Positions 1-9,054 are shown, counted from the first letter of the stretch. The stretch is DNA of 64,000 nucleotides from Stigmatella erecta (GCF_900111745.1 NZ_FOIJ01000001.1:558001-622000); one strand, 5' to 3'. A program made the numbers and translations. Notes: a model not told the origin generated them from the sequence alone.

Positions 1-1060
1 CCAGCACGTGCCAGCCCAGCTCCACGTTCTGCAGCGTGGGCACCCACGTGCGCGCCAGCATCACGAACGGCACGTTGCTGAACAGGTTCGAGGCCACCAG
101 CGTCAGCGCCGCGAACCCCAGCGTCTCGCGCCACGGCGGGCCCGCCATCAGCGGGGCGAACAGCTCGCGGATCTCCCCGGCCCAGCCGTGCTTGTTCACC
201 CCGTAGACGACGACGAACAGGCTGGCGAAGAACACCAGCAGCACGTAGTCCACCCGCTCCAGCGCCGCGCGCGGCTCGCGGCGCGCCAGCGCCATCACCA
301 GCACCGCCCCCGCAAGGGCGCTCCAGCTCATGGGGAACCCCGCGAAGAAGGCCACCACCACCCCCGCAAGCACCCCCAGCGTCACCCCCATCAGCGGCCG
401 GTCCACCGCGGGGGGCGGAGGTTGAGGGTCAAAGCGTTGGGAGGGCAGCTCCTTGCGGAACAGGTACAGCAGCGCCGCGATGACGATGGCGGTGGAGAGC
501 AGCGCCGGCAGGGCCATGTACGCGGCGAAGCTCGCGTAGGAGAGTCCCGAGGCGCCCTGGATGAGCATGTTCTGGGGGTTGCCGGTGAAGGTGGCCACCG
601 AGCCGCTGTTGGAGCCCATGCACACCGCCAGCAGGTAGGGCACCGGCGGCAGCCGGGCGTCGTCCACCACCGCCAGCACCAGGGGCGTGAGCATCAAGCA
701 CACGGTGTCGTTGACGAGGAAGGCGGACAGGAAGGCGCTGATGGCCGTCACCGCCACCAGGAGCAACCGGGGCGTGTGCGCCAGCCGCACCGTGTACGCG
801 CCGCACGCGCGGAAGAAGGCCGCCTGGGCCAGGTACTCCGCCAGCAGCATCATCCCCAGGAGCAGGATGAGGGTGTCGAAGTCCACCGCGTGACGGGACG
901 GGTCGTCACTGTGGTTGAAGACCTCCGCGGGGGTGACGGCGCCCAGCACCACCATGAGCACCGCGCCGAGCAGCGCGCCCCCGGGGCGATCCAGCTTGAG
1001 CCCAGGCAGGCGTGCCCCGGCGATGAAGACATAGGTGAAAAGGAAGATCGCGAGCGCCAC
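1..1060 (-). CDS. ArsB/NhaD/SLC13-superfamily ion permease, partial (C-terminus outside window)
   Basis: Inner-membrane ion transporter, probably an anion or Na+/H+ carrier of the ArsB/NhaD/CitM group; the substrate cannot be told. The 353 visible codons are a chain of hydrophobic segments. The family hallmark is visible in the middle: a conserved loop reading NSGSVATFTGNPQNM (the GNPQN signature) following LVNDTVCLML. A TAG lies in frame 13 codons upstream and the first usable start is GTG at 1058-1060; no clear Shine-Dalgarno precedes it. It is divergent from rtcA, 67 bp away. The family assignment is good; the transported ion is unknown. Confidence 0.75.
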   Translation of the reverse strand, partial: MALAIFLFTYVFIAGARLPGLKLDRPGGALLGAVLMVVLGAVTPAEVFNHSDDPSRHAVDFDTLILLLGMMLLAEYLAQAAFFRACGAYTVRLAHTPRLLLVAVTAISAFLSAFLVNDTVCLMLTPLVLAVVDDARLPPVPYLLAVCMGSNSGSVATFTGNPQNMLIQGASGLSYASFAAYMALPALLSTAIVIAALLYLFRKELPSQRFDPQPPPPAVDRPLMGVTLGVLAGVVVAFFAGFPMSWSALAGAVLVMALARREPRAALERVDYVLLVFFASLFVVVYGVNKHGWAGEIRELFAPLMAGPPWRETLGFAALTLVASNLFSNVPFVMLARTWVPTLQNVELGWHVL

Positions 1061-1127
1061 GAAGCCGGACGGTAGCCCAGAGGCTTCTGCTACGCTCTAA
1101 ATCCCACGTGGTGTCACAGGGAGCGTC

Positions 1128-2204
1128 ATGACCGGCCCCGGCAGGTCCGGAGAAGACTGGGTGCTGCTGGACGGGAGCGGGGGAGAGGCGGGAGGTCAGC
1201 TCCTGCGCTCGGCCCTGTCCTTGTCGCTCATCACCGGCCGTCCGTTCCACCTCACCGGCCTGCGGGAGCAGCAGGACCCCCGGGGCCTGCGCCCCCACCA
1301 CCTCGCGTGCGTGCGCGGGGCCGAGGCCATCAGCGAGAGCACCAGCGAGGGGGCCGCCGTGGGCGCCTCGGAGCTGCGCTTCACCCCGGGGCCCGTGCGG
1401 CCCGGGGACTACATCCTGGAGGTGGGCACCGCCGGGGGCACGCCCCTCGTCTTCCAGTGCCTCTTCTTCCCGCTGGCGCTCGCGGGGGGCGGGCGGCTCA
1501 CCTTGAGAGGGGGCACGCACGTGGCGCATGGGCCCAGCTACCCCTACCTGAGCAGCGTGTGGCTGCCAGCGATGCACGCCTACGGGCTGGGCGCCTCGCT
1601 GAGCCTCACCCATGCTGGCTTCTACCCGGAAGGCGGCGGCGAGTTTCAGGCGGAGGTGCTCTCACCCGAGCCGCCCCCGGTGCTCGTGGAGCTGCCCTCG
1701 CGGGGCACGCTGCACGACATCGCCGTGAGCACGTACGTGGGGGGGCAGCCCTTCGCCCTCGCCGACCGGCAGTCCCGCGCCGCCGAGGCCGCCTTGAGGG
1801 AGCGGGGGCTCTACTGCCACACGAAGAACCGGCCCTTGCCCGTCACGCGCTCGGCCGGCAGCGTCACCTTCATCCTGGCGCAGTTCGAGAACACCTTCGC
1901 TGGCTTCGAGGCCCTGGGCGAGCGGGGCCAGTCCCCGGAAGAGGTGGGGCGCGAGGCCGCCGGGCGGATGACGCGCTTCATGGAGTCCGGCGGCGCCATC
2001 GACGAGCACCTGGGCGATCAGCTCCTCCTGCCCGCGGCGCTGCTGGCGGCGGGCCGGCTCGGGCCCGTCACGCCGGGCACCACCCGCTTCACCACCGCGC
2101 GCGTCACCGAGCACCTCCAGGCCCAGGTGCGCGCCGTGGAGCACTTCCTGCCCGTGCGCGTGGAGGTGGAGGCGAGCGGCGAGGTGCGCATCCGGCCCGC
2201 CTGA
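1128..2204 (+). CDS. rtcA: RNA 3'-terminal phosphate cyclase
   Basis: Converts RNA 3'-phosphate ends to 2',3'-cyclic phosphates using ATP through an enzyme-AMP intermediate. The 358 residues are full length for the family. Seen: the N-terminal signature LDGSGGEAGGQLLRSAL (residues 14-30), HVAHGPSYPY near 131-140, FYPEGGGEF near 165-173, and DEHLGDQLLLPAAL where His294 matches the adenylated histidine of Escherichia coli RtcA. The start ATG is preceded by GGGAG. No rtcB or rtcR gene lies nearby, so the repair partner is either elsewhere or absent, and no sigma-54 promoter of the usual rtc type is visible upstream. Confidence 0.95.
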   Translation: MTGPGRSGEDWVLLDGSGGEAGGQLLRSALSLSLITGRPFHLTGLREQQDPRGLRPHHLACVRGAEAISESTSEGAAVGASELRFTPGPVRPGDYILEVGTAGGTPLVFQCLFFPLALAGGGRLTLRGGTHVAHGPSYPYLSSVWLPAMHAYGLGASLSLTHAGFYPEGGGEFQAEVLSPEPPPVLVELPSRGTLHDIAVSTYVGGQPFALADRQSRAAEAALRERGLYCHTKNRPLPVTRSAGSVTFILAQFENTFAGFEALGERGQSPEEVGREAAGRMTRFMESGGAIDEHLGDQLLLPAALLAAGRLGPVTPGTTRFTTARVTEHLQAQVRAVEHFLPVRVEVEASGEVRIRPA

Positions 2205-2219
2205 GCGGCCCACCGGGCC

Positions 2220-2558
2220 TCAGGACTCGTCTTCGGCCCGGCGCCCGGAGTTGCCGAAGGTGTTCGCCTCGGCGATCTCCTGGGAGGTGTTGCGGTAGGC
2301 CCGCCACCCGAAGGGGACCGCGGCCAGCAGCACCAGCGCCCCCAGTCCCAGGGCCGCCCAGGGGATGGGCGTCTCCTCGATCTGGATGTCGCGGTTGTAG
2401 GAGTTGATGTTGCCGCCGAGCTCCCGGGCCTTGTTGGCATCCCGCTGCTCCTTCGTCATCTCGGGCGGGGGCTGGAACTCGTTCACGGGACGGCCCGCGA
2501 GCGCGGCCCCGCCAAAGAGCAGGGCGGACACAATCATGAGCTGGGAAAGCGGACGCAT
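2220..2558 (-). CDS. small exported membrane protein of unknown function
   Basis: I do not recognise a family. The 112-residue product starts with a clear signal sequence (MRPLSQLMIVSALLFGGAALAG) that probably ends near residue 22. A charged, Glu/Lys/Arg-rich stretch rich in Asn follows, then one transmembrane segment (about 68-87, WAALGLGALVLLAAVPFGWRA) and a short polar tail. The open frame continues 20 codons upstream of this ATG, but the extension is Gly/Arg-rich and would hide the signal peptide, so the internal ATG at 2556-2558 is chosen. It ends 16 bp from the rtcA stop and is convergent with it. Confidence 0.6.
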   Translation of the reverse strand: MRPLSQLMIVSALLFGGAALAGRPVNEFQPPPEMTKEQRDANKARELGGNINSYNRDIQIEETPIPWAALGLGALVLLAAVPFGWRAYRNTSQEIAEANTFGNSGRRAEDES

Positions 2559-2678
2559 GGGAGCCAGCCTACCACGTCCGCGTCCCCGAAAAGTTCCAGG
2601 CAGCCCGCCAAGGGCCACGCCCCCTGCTCAAACCCTGCTTGCGTCCCCGCCAGCCGTCCATTACGCGCCAGCATACTT

Positions 2679-4397
2679 ATGGTGCGACTTGTCTTCGTGG
2701 CCCTCGCCAACCTGCTCTTGCTCGCACGGACCCTGCTCGGGCTGCCGTTCCGCCTGCTGGCGTCCCGGCACCGCCCCGCCTATGTGCGCTTCCGCCTCTC
2801 GGGGGACTTGCCCTACCGCGAGCGGCGCCGCCCCCGGTGGCGCTGGGGCCTGAGGAGCCCGCCGCCCGAGCCCGCCACGGTCTCCTCGCTGGAGGCCTTC
2901 CGGGAAGCCCTGGGCTTGCTGGCCAAGGATCCCCGGGTGAAGGGCATCCTGCTGGAGCTGGAGGGGCTCGCCGTGCCGTCCGCCAAGAAGGACGCGCTGG
3001 TGGCGCAGCTCCAGGCCTTCCGCGCCGCGGGCAAGCGGGTGGTGGGCTGGGCCGTCAGCGTGGACAACCTGGGCTTCCAGGTGCTGTGCGCGGCGGACGA
3101 GGTGCTGCTGGCGCCCGCGGGCCGGGTGGACCTGGTGGGCTACGCGGCGGAGGCCACGGCGCTGGGCGAGGGGCTGGCGCGCGTGGGCATCCAGGCGCAC
3201 TTCATCCGGCGCGGGGCCTACAAGACGGCGCCGGAGCTCTTCACCCATGGGGAGATCTCCGACATCCAGCGGCAGACGCTGGAGACGTTCCTGGACGAGC
3301 GGTACGCGGAGCTGGTGCAGGCGGTGGCCACCGGACGCAAGCGCTCCCCCGAGGAGGCCCGGGCGCTGATCGACGGGGGGCCCTACAGCGCCCAGCGCGC
3401 GGTGGCCGCGGGGCTGGTGGACGCGCTGTGCACCGAGGCGGAGCTGCCGGCGCGGCTGGAGCCCAAGCCCCCCGGCAAGAAGGGCCCGGACGAGGACGAG
3501 GAGCCCCTGGAGTCGATGGAGCGCTGGCTGGGGGCGGTGCCGTTCCCGCCGGTGAAGTGGCGGCCGGTGCGGCGGCGGCCGCGGCTGGGCCTCATCTCGC
3601 TGTCGGGGATGATCGTCCCCGGCCGGGGCTCCAGCAACCCGCTGGGCCCCAAGACGGCGGGCTCGGACGCGGTGGTGAAGGCGGTGCGCGCCGCGGGGCG
3701 GGACAAGCGCGCCAAGGCGGTGGTGCTCTACATCAACAGCCCCGGGGGCTCGGCGCTGGCCTCGGAGCTCATCCTGGAGGCCATCCAGCGCGTGGCGCGC
3801 AAGAAGCCGGTGATTGCCTACGTGGATCAGGTGGCCGCCAGCGGCGGGTACATGGCGGCGCTGGGGGCCCAGGAGATCTGGTCCTCGCCCCACGCGGTGG
3901 TGGGCTCCATCGGCGTCTTCGCGGGCAAGTTCGAGGCCTCCGGGCTGCTGGAGCACCTGGGCATCCACCGCACGCTGCTCACGCGGGGGCAGAACGCGGG
4001 CATCTTCTCCATCTCGCGCGGCTTCACCCCCCAAGAGCGGGCCTCGATGGAGGCGGAGGTGGAGGAGACGTACCAGGCGTTCCTGGGCCACGTGGCCAAG
4101 GCCCGCGGCCGGACGAAGGAGGAGATCCACGAGCGCGGCGAGGGGCGGGTCTACTCGGGCACGCGCGGGCTGGCCGCGGGACTGGTGGACCGCCTGGGCA
4201 GCTTCGAGGACGCCTGCCGGCACGCGCTGGAGCGGGCCGGAGTGAAGACGGAGCACTTCGAGCTGGCCTTCTATGGAGGCGCCGAGCGGCGGGCGTCGCT
4301 CCTGCAGCTGCTCCTGAGCGGGGCGCGCACCCAGCTCTATGCCTTCTGCCCGGCGGCCTGGTCGCTCACTGGGGAGACGGAGCGGGGAGCGCCTTAG
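2679..4397 (+). CDS. sppA: signal peptide peptidase SppA, 67-kDa type
   Basis: Membrane-bound serine protease that digests cleaved signal peptides. The 572-residue protein has the long two-domain form: a hydrophobic anchor at residues 3-28, an N-terminal S49-like half with the general base Lys182 (RRGAYKTAPELF), and a C-terminal half with the nucleophile Ser388 (DQVAASGGYMAA). The Ser and Lys come from different halves, as in E. coli SppA. A proline/acid-rich linker (about 258-296) joins them. The stop codon overlaps the end of the convergent menF gene by 4 bp. The length and both catalytic residues are as expected. Confidence 0.93.
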   Translation: MVRLVFVALANLLLLARTLLGLPFRLLASRHRPAYVRFRLSGDLPYRERRRPRWRWGLRSPPPEPATVSSLEAFREALGLLAKDPRVKGILLELEGLAVPSAKKDALVAQLQAFRAAGKRVVGWAVSVDNLGFQVLCAADEVLLAPAGRVDLVGYAAEATALGEGLARVGIQAHFIRRGAYKTAPELFTHGEISDIQRQTLETFLDERYAELVQAVATGRKRSPEEARALIDGGPYSAQRAVAAGLVDALCTEAELPARLEPKPPGKKGPDEDEEPLESMERWLGAVPFPPVKWRPVRRRPRLGLISLSGMIVPGRGSSNPLGPKTAGSDAVVKAVRAAGRDKRAKAVVLYINSPGGSALASELILEAIQRVARKKPVIAYVDQVAASGGYMAALGAQEIWSSPHAVVGSIGVFAGKFEASGLLEHLGIHRTLLTRGQNAGIFSISRGFTPQERASMEAEVEETYQAFLGHVAKARGRTKEEIHERGEGRVYSGTRGLAAGLVDRLGSFEDACRHALERAGVKTEHFELAFYGGAERRASLLQLLLSGARTQLYAFCPAAWSLTGETERGAP

Positions 4398-5725
4398 CCC
4401 TCCGAGCCCCCGAGGGCCCGCACCATCGTGAGGCTCTTCAGCTCGGTCTCCCGCCACTCCGCCTCGGCCTTGGAGCCCGCGACGATGCCCGCGCCGACAT
4501 AGAGCCGGGCGTGGGTGCCCTTCACGCGCGCCGAGCGCAGCGCCACCATCTGGTGGGCCCGGCCCGGACCCACCCAGCCCACGGGCGCGGCGTACCAGCC
4601 CCGGTCCAGCCCCTCGTGCTCGAGCAGGAAGGACATCGCCACGGCGCTGGGGGTGCCGCCCACGGCGGGGGTGGGGTGCAGCGCGGCCACCAGCTCGGCC
4701 ACCCCCACGCCCTCGCGCAGCGAGGCCCGGATGCCGGTGCGCAGGTGCACCATGTTGCGCAGGGTCAGCAGCAGGGGCGCCGCATCCGCGTCGAGGTGCC
4801 CGGCCAGGGGCCTGAGCACCTCCAGGATGTAGCGCACCACCGCCTCGTGCTCGCGCCGCTCCTTGTCCCGCCCCACCAGCTCCACGGCCTGCGCCGCCGG
4901 CGCCGTTCCCGCGAGCGCCTCCGTGCGCAGCTCCCGGCCCTCCACCCGGCACAGCGTCTCCGGCGTGGCGCCCAGGAAGGCGGTGTCATCCGGGGCGCGG
5001 AACAGGAAGGTGGCGCACCGGGGGTTCTGCTCGCGCAGCCGGGCCAGCACGTCCACCCGGTCGAAGGGGCGTTCGCCCTCGATTTCCACCGCCCGCGCCA
5101 GCACCACCTTCTGGAAATGCCCGCTGGCGATGGCCTCCGTGGCCCGCTCCACGCCCTGCTCGAAGGCGGGGCGGGCGGCGGACACGCGCAGCGCCTGGGG
5201 CTGGCTCCGCCAGGAGAGAGGGCCTGCCGGGAACTTCGACCCGAGGCCCACCAGCATCGAGCGGACCTTGTCCTCCGCGCCGGGCCCCGCGGGGACGAAG
5301 ACGGCCGCGGCCAGCCGGTCCCCCTCGCGCCACACCAGCCGCTCCGGCAAGGTCCAGCGCCCGAAGCCAAACGCCCCCCAGCCCGCATCCGTGGCCTCCA
5401 CCGCGAAGCGTCTGCCCCCGAACCAGGGACCGGGCAGGCAAGCGGGCGCCTCGCCCAACCAGCGCACCGTGCTGGCGGAGGACAGCCGCTGGAGAATCTC
5501 CTGGGCCTCCTGGGGGCTGTGGGCCTCCAGGGCCCCGGCCTCGCCCCAGCCCGCCACCACCTCTTGCGCGGGGGGGTAGTCCCAGTAGACCGACGGCTCG
5601 CCCAGCAGCTCCGCCCCGGCCAGTGGGTCCTCCGCGGCCAGGTAGCGCATGCCGCCAACCCATGCTTCCTGCCCAACCCGTAAGGGGGGTGCCGCGAATG
5701 CGCTTCCAGGAGATGCTCCGGCCAC
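4394..5725 (-). CDS. menF: isochorismate synthase (menaquinone pathway)
   Basis: Chorismate-utilising enzyme that makes isochorismate, the first step toward menaquinone (or a catechol siderophore). The C-terminal half carries the chorismate-binding fold: SGHFQKVVLAR, FLGATPETL, LHPTPAVGGTP and GWYAAPVGWVG. Placement opposite menG/ubiE favours the menaquinone role. The GTG start at 5725 is supported by AGGAG seven bases upstream; a later ATG at 5650 has no such site. The 443 residues match the family. Anthranilate and aminodeoxychorismate synthases share this fold but are usually found beside a glutamine amidotransferase gene, which is absent here. Confidence 0.88.
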   Translation of the reverse strand: MAGASPGSAFAAPPLRVGQEAWVGGMRYLAAEDPLAGAELLGEPSVYWDYPPAQEVVAGWGEAGALEAHSPQEAQEILQRLSSASTVRWLGEAPACLPGPWFGGRRFAVEATDAGWGAFGFGRWTLPERLVWREGDRLAAAVFVPAGPGAEDKVRSMLVGLGSKFPAGPLSWRSQPQALRVSAARPAFEQGVERATEAIASGHFQKVVLARAVEIEGERPFDRVDVLARLREQNPRCATFLFRAPDDTAFLGATPETLCRVEGRELRTEALAGTAPAAQAVELVGRDKERREHEAVVRYILEVLRPLAGHLDADAAPLLLTLRNMVHLRTGIRASLREGVGVAELVAALHPTPAVGGTPSAVAMSFLLEHEGLDRGWYAAPVGWVGPGRAHQMVALRSARVKGTHARLYVGAGIVAGSKAEAEWRETELKSLTMVRALGGSEG

Positions 5726-5784
5726 TGCGGCTCCTAGCCTCGCCTGGGGACTGGACCCCGCTGAGCGGCGAGATGCGATGTATA

Positions 5785-5805
5785 AGCCTTGTTTGTTTCA
5801 AGGCT
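5785..5805. promoter_or_regulatory. inverted repeat between menF and menG
   Basis: A perfect 7-bp inverted repeat, AGCCTTG and CAAGGCT around a TTTGTTT loop, sits in the 188-bp divergent region between menF and menG, in one of its few AT-rich stretches. It could be a regulator site for one or both genes or an RNA hairpin in the menG leader. The repeat is seen; the function is inferred. Confidence 0.35.
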
Positions 5806-5913
5806 GTGTACACCCCCCGCCGAGGGGGCGCGGGGAGGCATCAGCTTCGCCTGGGCCGGGCGCCGAGTAAAGACTCCCCGCTCCCGGCCACCGGGGTGAT
5901 ACCGTCCCCGCCG

Positions 5914-6651
5914 ATGAACTCCCCAACCCGCCCTGTGACGCCGCAGCCGTCCGACATCAACGGTTCCGGGAGGATGTTCGACCAGATCGCCCCCCGCTAC
6001 GACTTGCTCAACCGGATGATGTCCCTGGGCATCGACCAGCGCTGGCGCCGCAAGACGGTGCAGGCCCTGGCGCTGAAGCCGGGCTACCGGGTGCTGGACC
6101 TGGCCACCGGGACGGGCGACCTGGCGCTGAAGGTGCTGAAGTACCACCCGGACGGGACGGTGGTGGGCCTGGACCCCTCCGAGGGCATGATGGAGATCGG
6201 CCGCAAGAAGGTGGCCGAGCAGGGGCTGTCCGCCCAGTGCGAGCTGAAGCGGGGCGATGCCCAGGCGCTGCCCTTCGAGGACAACAGCTTCGACGGCATC
6301 TGCATGGCGTTCGGCATCCGCAACGTTCCCGACCGGCCCAAGGCCCTGCGGGAGATGGCGCGCGTGACGCGCCCGGGCGGCCGCATCGCCATCCTGGAGC
6401 TGTCCGAGCCCCAGGGCGGGCTGCTGGGCCCCCTGCTGCGCTTCCAGATTCGCAAGGTCGTCCCCTGGCTGGGCGCCAAGCTCTCCGGCTCCGGCGAGTA
6501 CCGCTACCTCCAGGAGTCCATCGCCGCCTTCCCCCAGCCGGAGGCCTTCGCGGACATCATGCGCGAAGCGGGCCTGGAGGTGCTCCAGGTGCACAAGCTG
6601 ACCCTGGGCGTGTGCTGCCTGTTCGTGGCCCAGCCGCGCGCGACGCCGTGA
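5914..6651 (+). CDS. menG: demethylmenaquinone methyltransferase (MenG/UbiE family)
   Basis: S-adenosylmethionine-dependent C-methyltransferase of the last step of menaquinone synthesis; myxobacteria use menaquinone, so the ubiquinone role of UbiE is unlikely. The 245-residue protein shows the UbiE signature YDLLNRMMSLGIDQRWRRK (about 29-47), the SAM motif VLDLATGTGDLAL and the post-motif AFGIRNVPDRPKALREM. The open frame extends 97 codons upstream, but that part is the low-complexity intergenic region; ATG 5914 fits the family start. It is divergent from menF, and the next gene begins at or just after its stop. Confidence 0.93.
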   Translation: MNSPTRPVTPQPSDINGSGRMFDQIAPRYDLLNRMMSLGIDQRWRRKTVQALALKPGYRVLDLATGTGDLALKVLKYHPDGTVVGLDPSEGMMEIGRKKVAEQGLSAQCELKRGDAQALPFEDNSFDGICMAFGIRNVPDRPKALREMARVTRPGGRIAILELSEPQGGLLGPLLRFQIRKVVPWLGAKLSGSGEYRYLQESIAAFPQPEAFADIMREAGLEVLQVHKLTLGVCCLFVAQPRATP

Positions 6652-6671
6652 AGACGACCCCGGGGGGCCCC

Positions 6672-7280
6672 ATGACGTTCCAGCACTGTCTGCTCGGGTT
6701 CCTGGCCCTGGCCTTCACCGGCTGCGTCACCGCGCCCCGGGGCCCCGAGCGCACCGCGGAGGCCTACGCGAAGGCGCTGGAGGACAACCGCCTGCCCCAG
6801 GCCTACGCCCTCACCACCGGCCTGCCCGAGGGGGAGGCGGCCTTCCGCGGCCGCTACACCGACCCGGCCGCGCGCCGGGAGCGGGCCGCCGCGGTGCGCG
6901 CGGGCCTTCCGCTGCTGGAGGGCCATGCGCCAGCGCTGCGGCTGGAGCGCCGGGAGTCCACCTGGCGCGTGGTGGAGACGCTGCCCACGGACGAGGTGAA
7001 GGCCACCCTGGCGCGCTTCCTCAACGCGGCCGAGTCCACGGACTGGGAGAAGGCCTGGAGCCTGCTGAGCGCGCCGCTGCGCGCGCGCTACACCCCGGAC
7101 CGCCTGCGCGAGGACTACCAGCGCGAGCCCCTGGCCCGCGAGCGCCTGCGCCGCGCCCGGCTGGCGCTCAAGGGCGAGGTGAAGGTGCAGGGCACCGAGG
7201 CCACGCTGCCGCTGGGCGCGGAGCGCGCGGTGCGGCTGGTCTTGGAAGGCGAGGAGTACCGGGTCGCCGCCATCGAGTAA
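6672..7280 (+). CDS. lipoprotein of unknown function
   Basis: No known family was recognised. From ATG 6672 the 202-residue product has a short hydrophobic signal with the lipobox FTGC (Cys18). The mature part is rich in Ala, Arg, Leu and Glu with alternating helical stretches and looks like two similar helical units (AEAYAKALEDNRLPQAYAL and AESTDWEKAWSLLSAPLRA), as in DUF4878/SnoaL-like folds; this likeness is weak. An in-frame GTG at 6648 overlaps the menG stop (GTGA) and would add a Lys to the n-region, so translational coupling from there is a real alternative. Confidence 0.6.
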   Translation: MTFQHCLLGFLALAFTGCVTAPRGPERTAEAYAKALEDNRLPQAYALTTGLPEGEAAFRGRYTDPAARRERAAAVRAGLPLLEGHAPALRLERRESTWRVVETLPTDEVKATLARFLNAAESTDWEKAWSLLSAPLRARYTPDRLREDYQREPLARERLRRARLALKGEVKVQGTEATLPLGAERAVRLVLEGEEYRVAAIE

Positions 7281-7358
7281 CCGGGGAAACCCGGGCAAGG
7301 CGTGCGGACGAGCGGCGGCCCGGCCCGTGCGCGGGGAGAGGGGCGGCGTTAAACGTCG

Positions 7359-7364
7359 TTGACA
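7359..7364 (+). promoter_or_regulatory. possible -35 element upstream of mrp
   Basis: TTGACA occurs 80 bp before the mrp start in the 163-bp gap after the lipoprotein gene. No good -10 element follows at 16-18 bp, and CCCCGAGGGGG lies in the spacer, so this is only a candidate. Confidence 0.25.
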
Positions 7365-7443
7365 GTCCCCGAGGGGGCTGACCATCCTCCGCGCCCCTTC
7401 CGTCACGCAACTGCGCGATTTCCAAAAGGTTTCAGGTGTACCG

Positions 7444-8532
7444 ATGAGCGTTTCCGAGCGCGATGTCCTCGCGGCGATGTCCAAGGTGATCGATCCCGAG
7501 CTGCACGTGGATCTGGTGAAGGCGGGGATGGTGAAGGACATCCGCATCAGCGGCGACGCGGTGAAGCTGAAGATCGAGCTGACGACGCCCGCCTGTCCCA
7601 TGAAGGGGAAGATTCAGGCGGACACGGAGGCGGCGCTCAAGGCGGTGCCGGGGCTGAAGTCCTTCGAGCTGGAGTGGGGCGCCCAGGTGCGCGCCACGGG
7701 CGGCGCGGGGCAGGGCCCAGGCCAGGCGCTGCTGCCGGGCGTGAAGAACATCATCCTGGTGGGCGCCGGCAAGGGCGGGGTGGGCAAGAGCACCGTGGCG
7801 GTGAACCTGGCGGTGGGCCTGGCCAAGCACGGCGCCAAGGTGGGCCTGCTGGACGCGGACTTCTACGGCCCGTCCGTGCCGATGATGACGGGCATCACCG
7901 AGAAGCCGGTGAGCCCGGATGGCAAGACGCTCACCCCCATGAGCAAGCATGGGCTGAAGGTCATGTCCATTGGCTTCCTGGTGGAGCCGGACCAGGCGCT
8001 CATCTGGCGCGGCCCCATGCTGCACGGGGCGCTGATGCAGCTCGTGCGGGACGTGAACTGGGGCGAGCTGGACTACCTGGTGCTGGACTTGCCGCCGGGC
8101 ACGGGCGACGTGGCGCTGTCGCTCTCCCAGTCGGTGCGGGCCGCCGGGGCGGTGCTGGTGACGACGCCGCAGGACGTGGCGCTGGCCGACGTGGTGCGCG
8201 CCAAGAGCATGTTCGACAAGGTGCACATCCCGGTGCTCGGCATTGTCGAGAACATGAGCCAGTTCATCTGCCCGAACTGCTCCCACGCGACGAACATCTT
8301 CCACCGGGGCGGGGGCCGCAAGGCGGCGGAGATGTTCCAGATCCCCTTCCTGGGCGAGGTGCCGCTGGAGCTGAAGGTGCGCGAGGCCGGGGACGCGGGG
8401 CTGCCCGTGGTGGCCGGGGCCCCGGACAGCCGCGAGGCCCAGGCCTTCCTGGAGATTGCCCGCAACGTGGCCGGCCGCGTCTCCACGCAGAGCGTGCGTT
8501 CGATTCCACTGCCGGTGATGCAGGCGCGCTAA
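7444..8532 (+). CDS. mrp: Mrp/ApbC/NBP35-type P-loop Fe-S carrier protein
   Basis: Cytosolic scaffold or carrier that transfers iron-sulfur clusters to apoproteins. The N-terminal 80 residues form a MIP18/DUF59 domain (IDPELHVDLVKAGMV). The P-loop ATPase domain has the deviant Walker A GKGGVGKST (109-117), LLDADFYGPS and LDLPPGTGD. The cluster-binding CPNC is at residues 276-279 (Cys276 and Cys279). The 362 residues are the usual length. Initiation is at ATG 7444 after a purine-poor leader. Confidence 0.93.
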   Translation: MSVSERDVLAAMSKVIDPELHVDLVKAGMVKDIRISGDAVKLKIELTTPACPMKGKIQADTEAALKAVPGLKSFELEWGAQVRATGGAGQGPGQALLPGVKNIILVGAGKGGVGKSTVAVNLAVGLAKHGAKVGLLDADFYGPSVPMMTGITEKPVSPDGKTLTPMSKHGLKVMSIGFLVEPDQALIWRGPMLHGALMQLVRDVNWGELDYLVLDLPPGTGDVALSLSQSVRAAGAVLVTTPQDVALADVVRAKSMFDKVHIPVLGIVENMSQFICPNCSHATNIFHRGGGRKAAEMFQIPFLGEVPLELKVREAGDAGLPVVAGAPDSREAQAFLEIARNVAGRVSTQSVRSIPLPVMQAR

Positions 8533-8556
8533 TGTCCTGAGCAACCGAGGTGCCCC

Positions 8557-9054
8557 ATGCCGGGTGACAGAGATGAGTTTCCGCCGGATCCGCTGGATGA
8601 CATGCACCACCCCGATCGCGAGGGCCGGCCCGGCTTCGTGCCGGAGTTCGTGCGCAAGGCCGCCGTCGCCGGGCTGGGTGCCATCTTCATGACGGAGGAG
8701 GGCATCCGGGGCCTCGCCGGGCAGCTCAAGCTGCCCAAGGAAATGCTCGGCCACATCGTCAACCAGGCCGAGAAGACCAAGGACGAGATCGGCCGCGTCG
8801 TCAGCGAGGAGGTCCGCCGCTTCCTCCAGTCGGAGAAGCTGCGCGAGGAGTTCATCAAGCTCCTCTCCGGGATGACCCTGGAGGTGAAGGCGCAGATCCG
8901 CCTTCTGCCCCCGGACGAGAAGCCCCTGGAGACGAAGGACGCCTCCGGCGAGCCCGCCGCCCCGGCGCAGGCGGCCCCCGCCCCGGCGCCCAAGGTGGTC
9001 GTCGCGGAGATCAACACGCGGCGCGGCGGCAAGCGGTCCTCCAAGAAGGAGTGA
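8557..9054 (+). CDS. conserved-looking hypothetical protein, helical with Ala/Pro tail
   Basis: I do not recognise the family. The 165-residue product is acidic at the start, then strongly helical (about 28-120, heptad-like Leu/Ile/Val with many Lys/Glu), and ends in an Ala/Pro linker and a basic tail (RRGGKRSSKKE). The helical part (AEKTKDEIGRVVSEEVRRFL) recalls phasin-like proteins, but this is not enough for a call. It starts 24 bp after mrp and its stop overlaps the next gene (GTGA), so the two small genes probably form one unit with mrp. Confidence 0.65.
   Translation: MPGDRDEFPPDPLDDMHHPDREGRPGFVPEFVRKAAVAGLGAIFMTEEGIRGLAGQLKLPKEMLGHIVNQAEKTKDEIGRVVSEEVRRFLQSEKLREEFIKLLSGMTLEVKAQIRLLPPDEKPLETKDASGEPAAPAQAAPAPAPKVVVAEINTRRGGKRSSKKE

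Noticed and set aside
2639-5683. A very long open frame of about 1000 codons on the + strand across sppA and menF
   Set aside because: It is a shifted frame of sppA joined to antisense of menF, rich in Arg, Gly and Ala with no domain. Such open frames arise from high GC.
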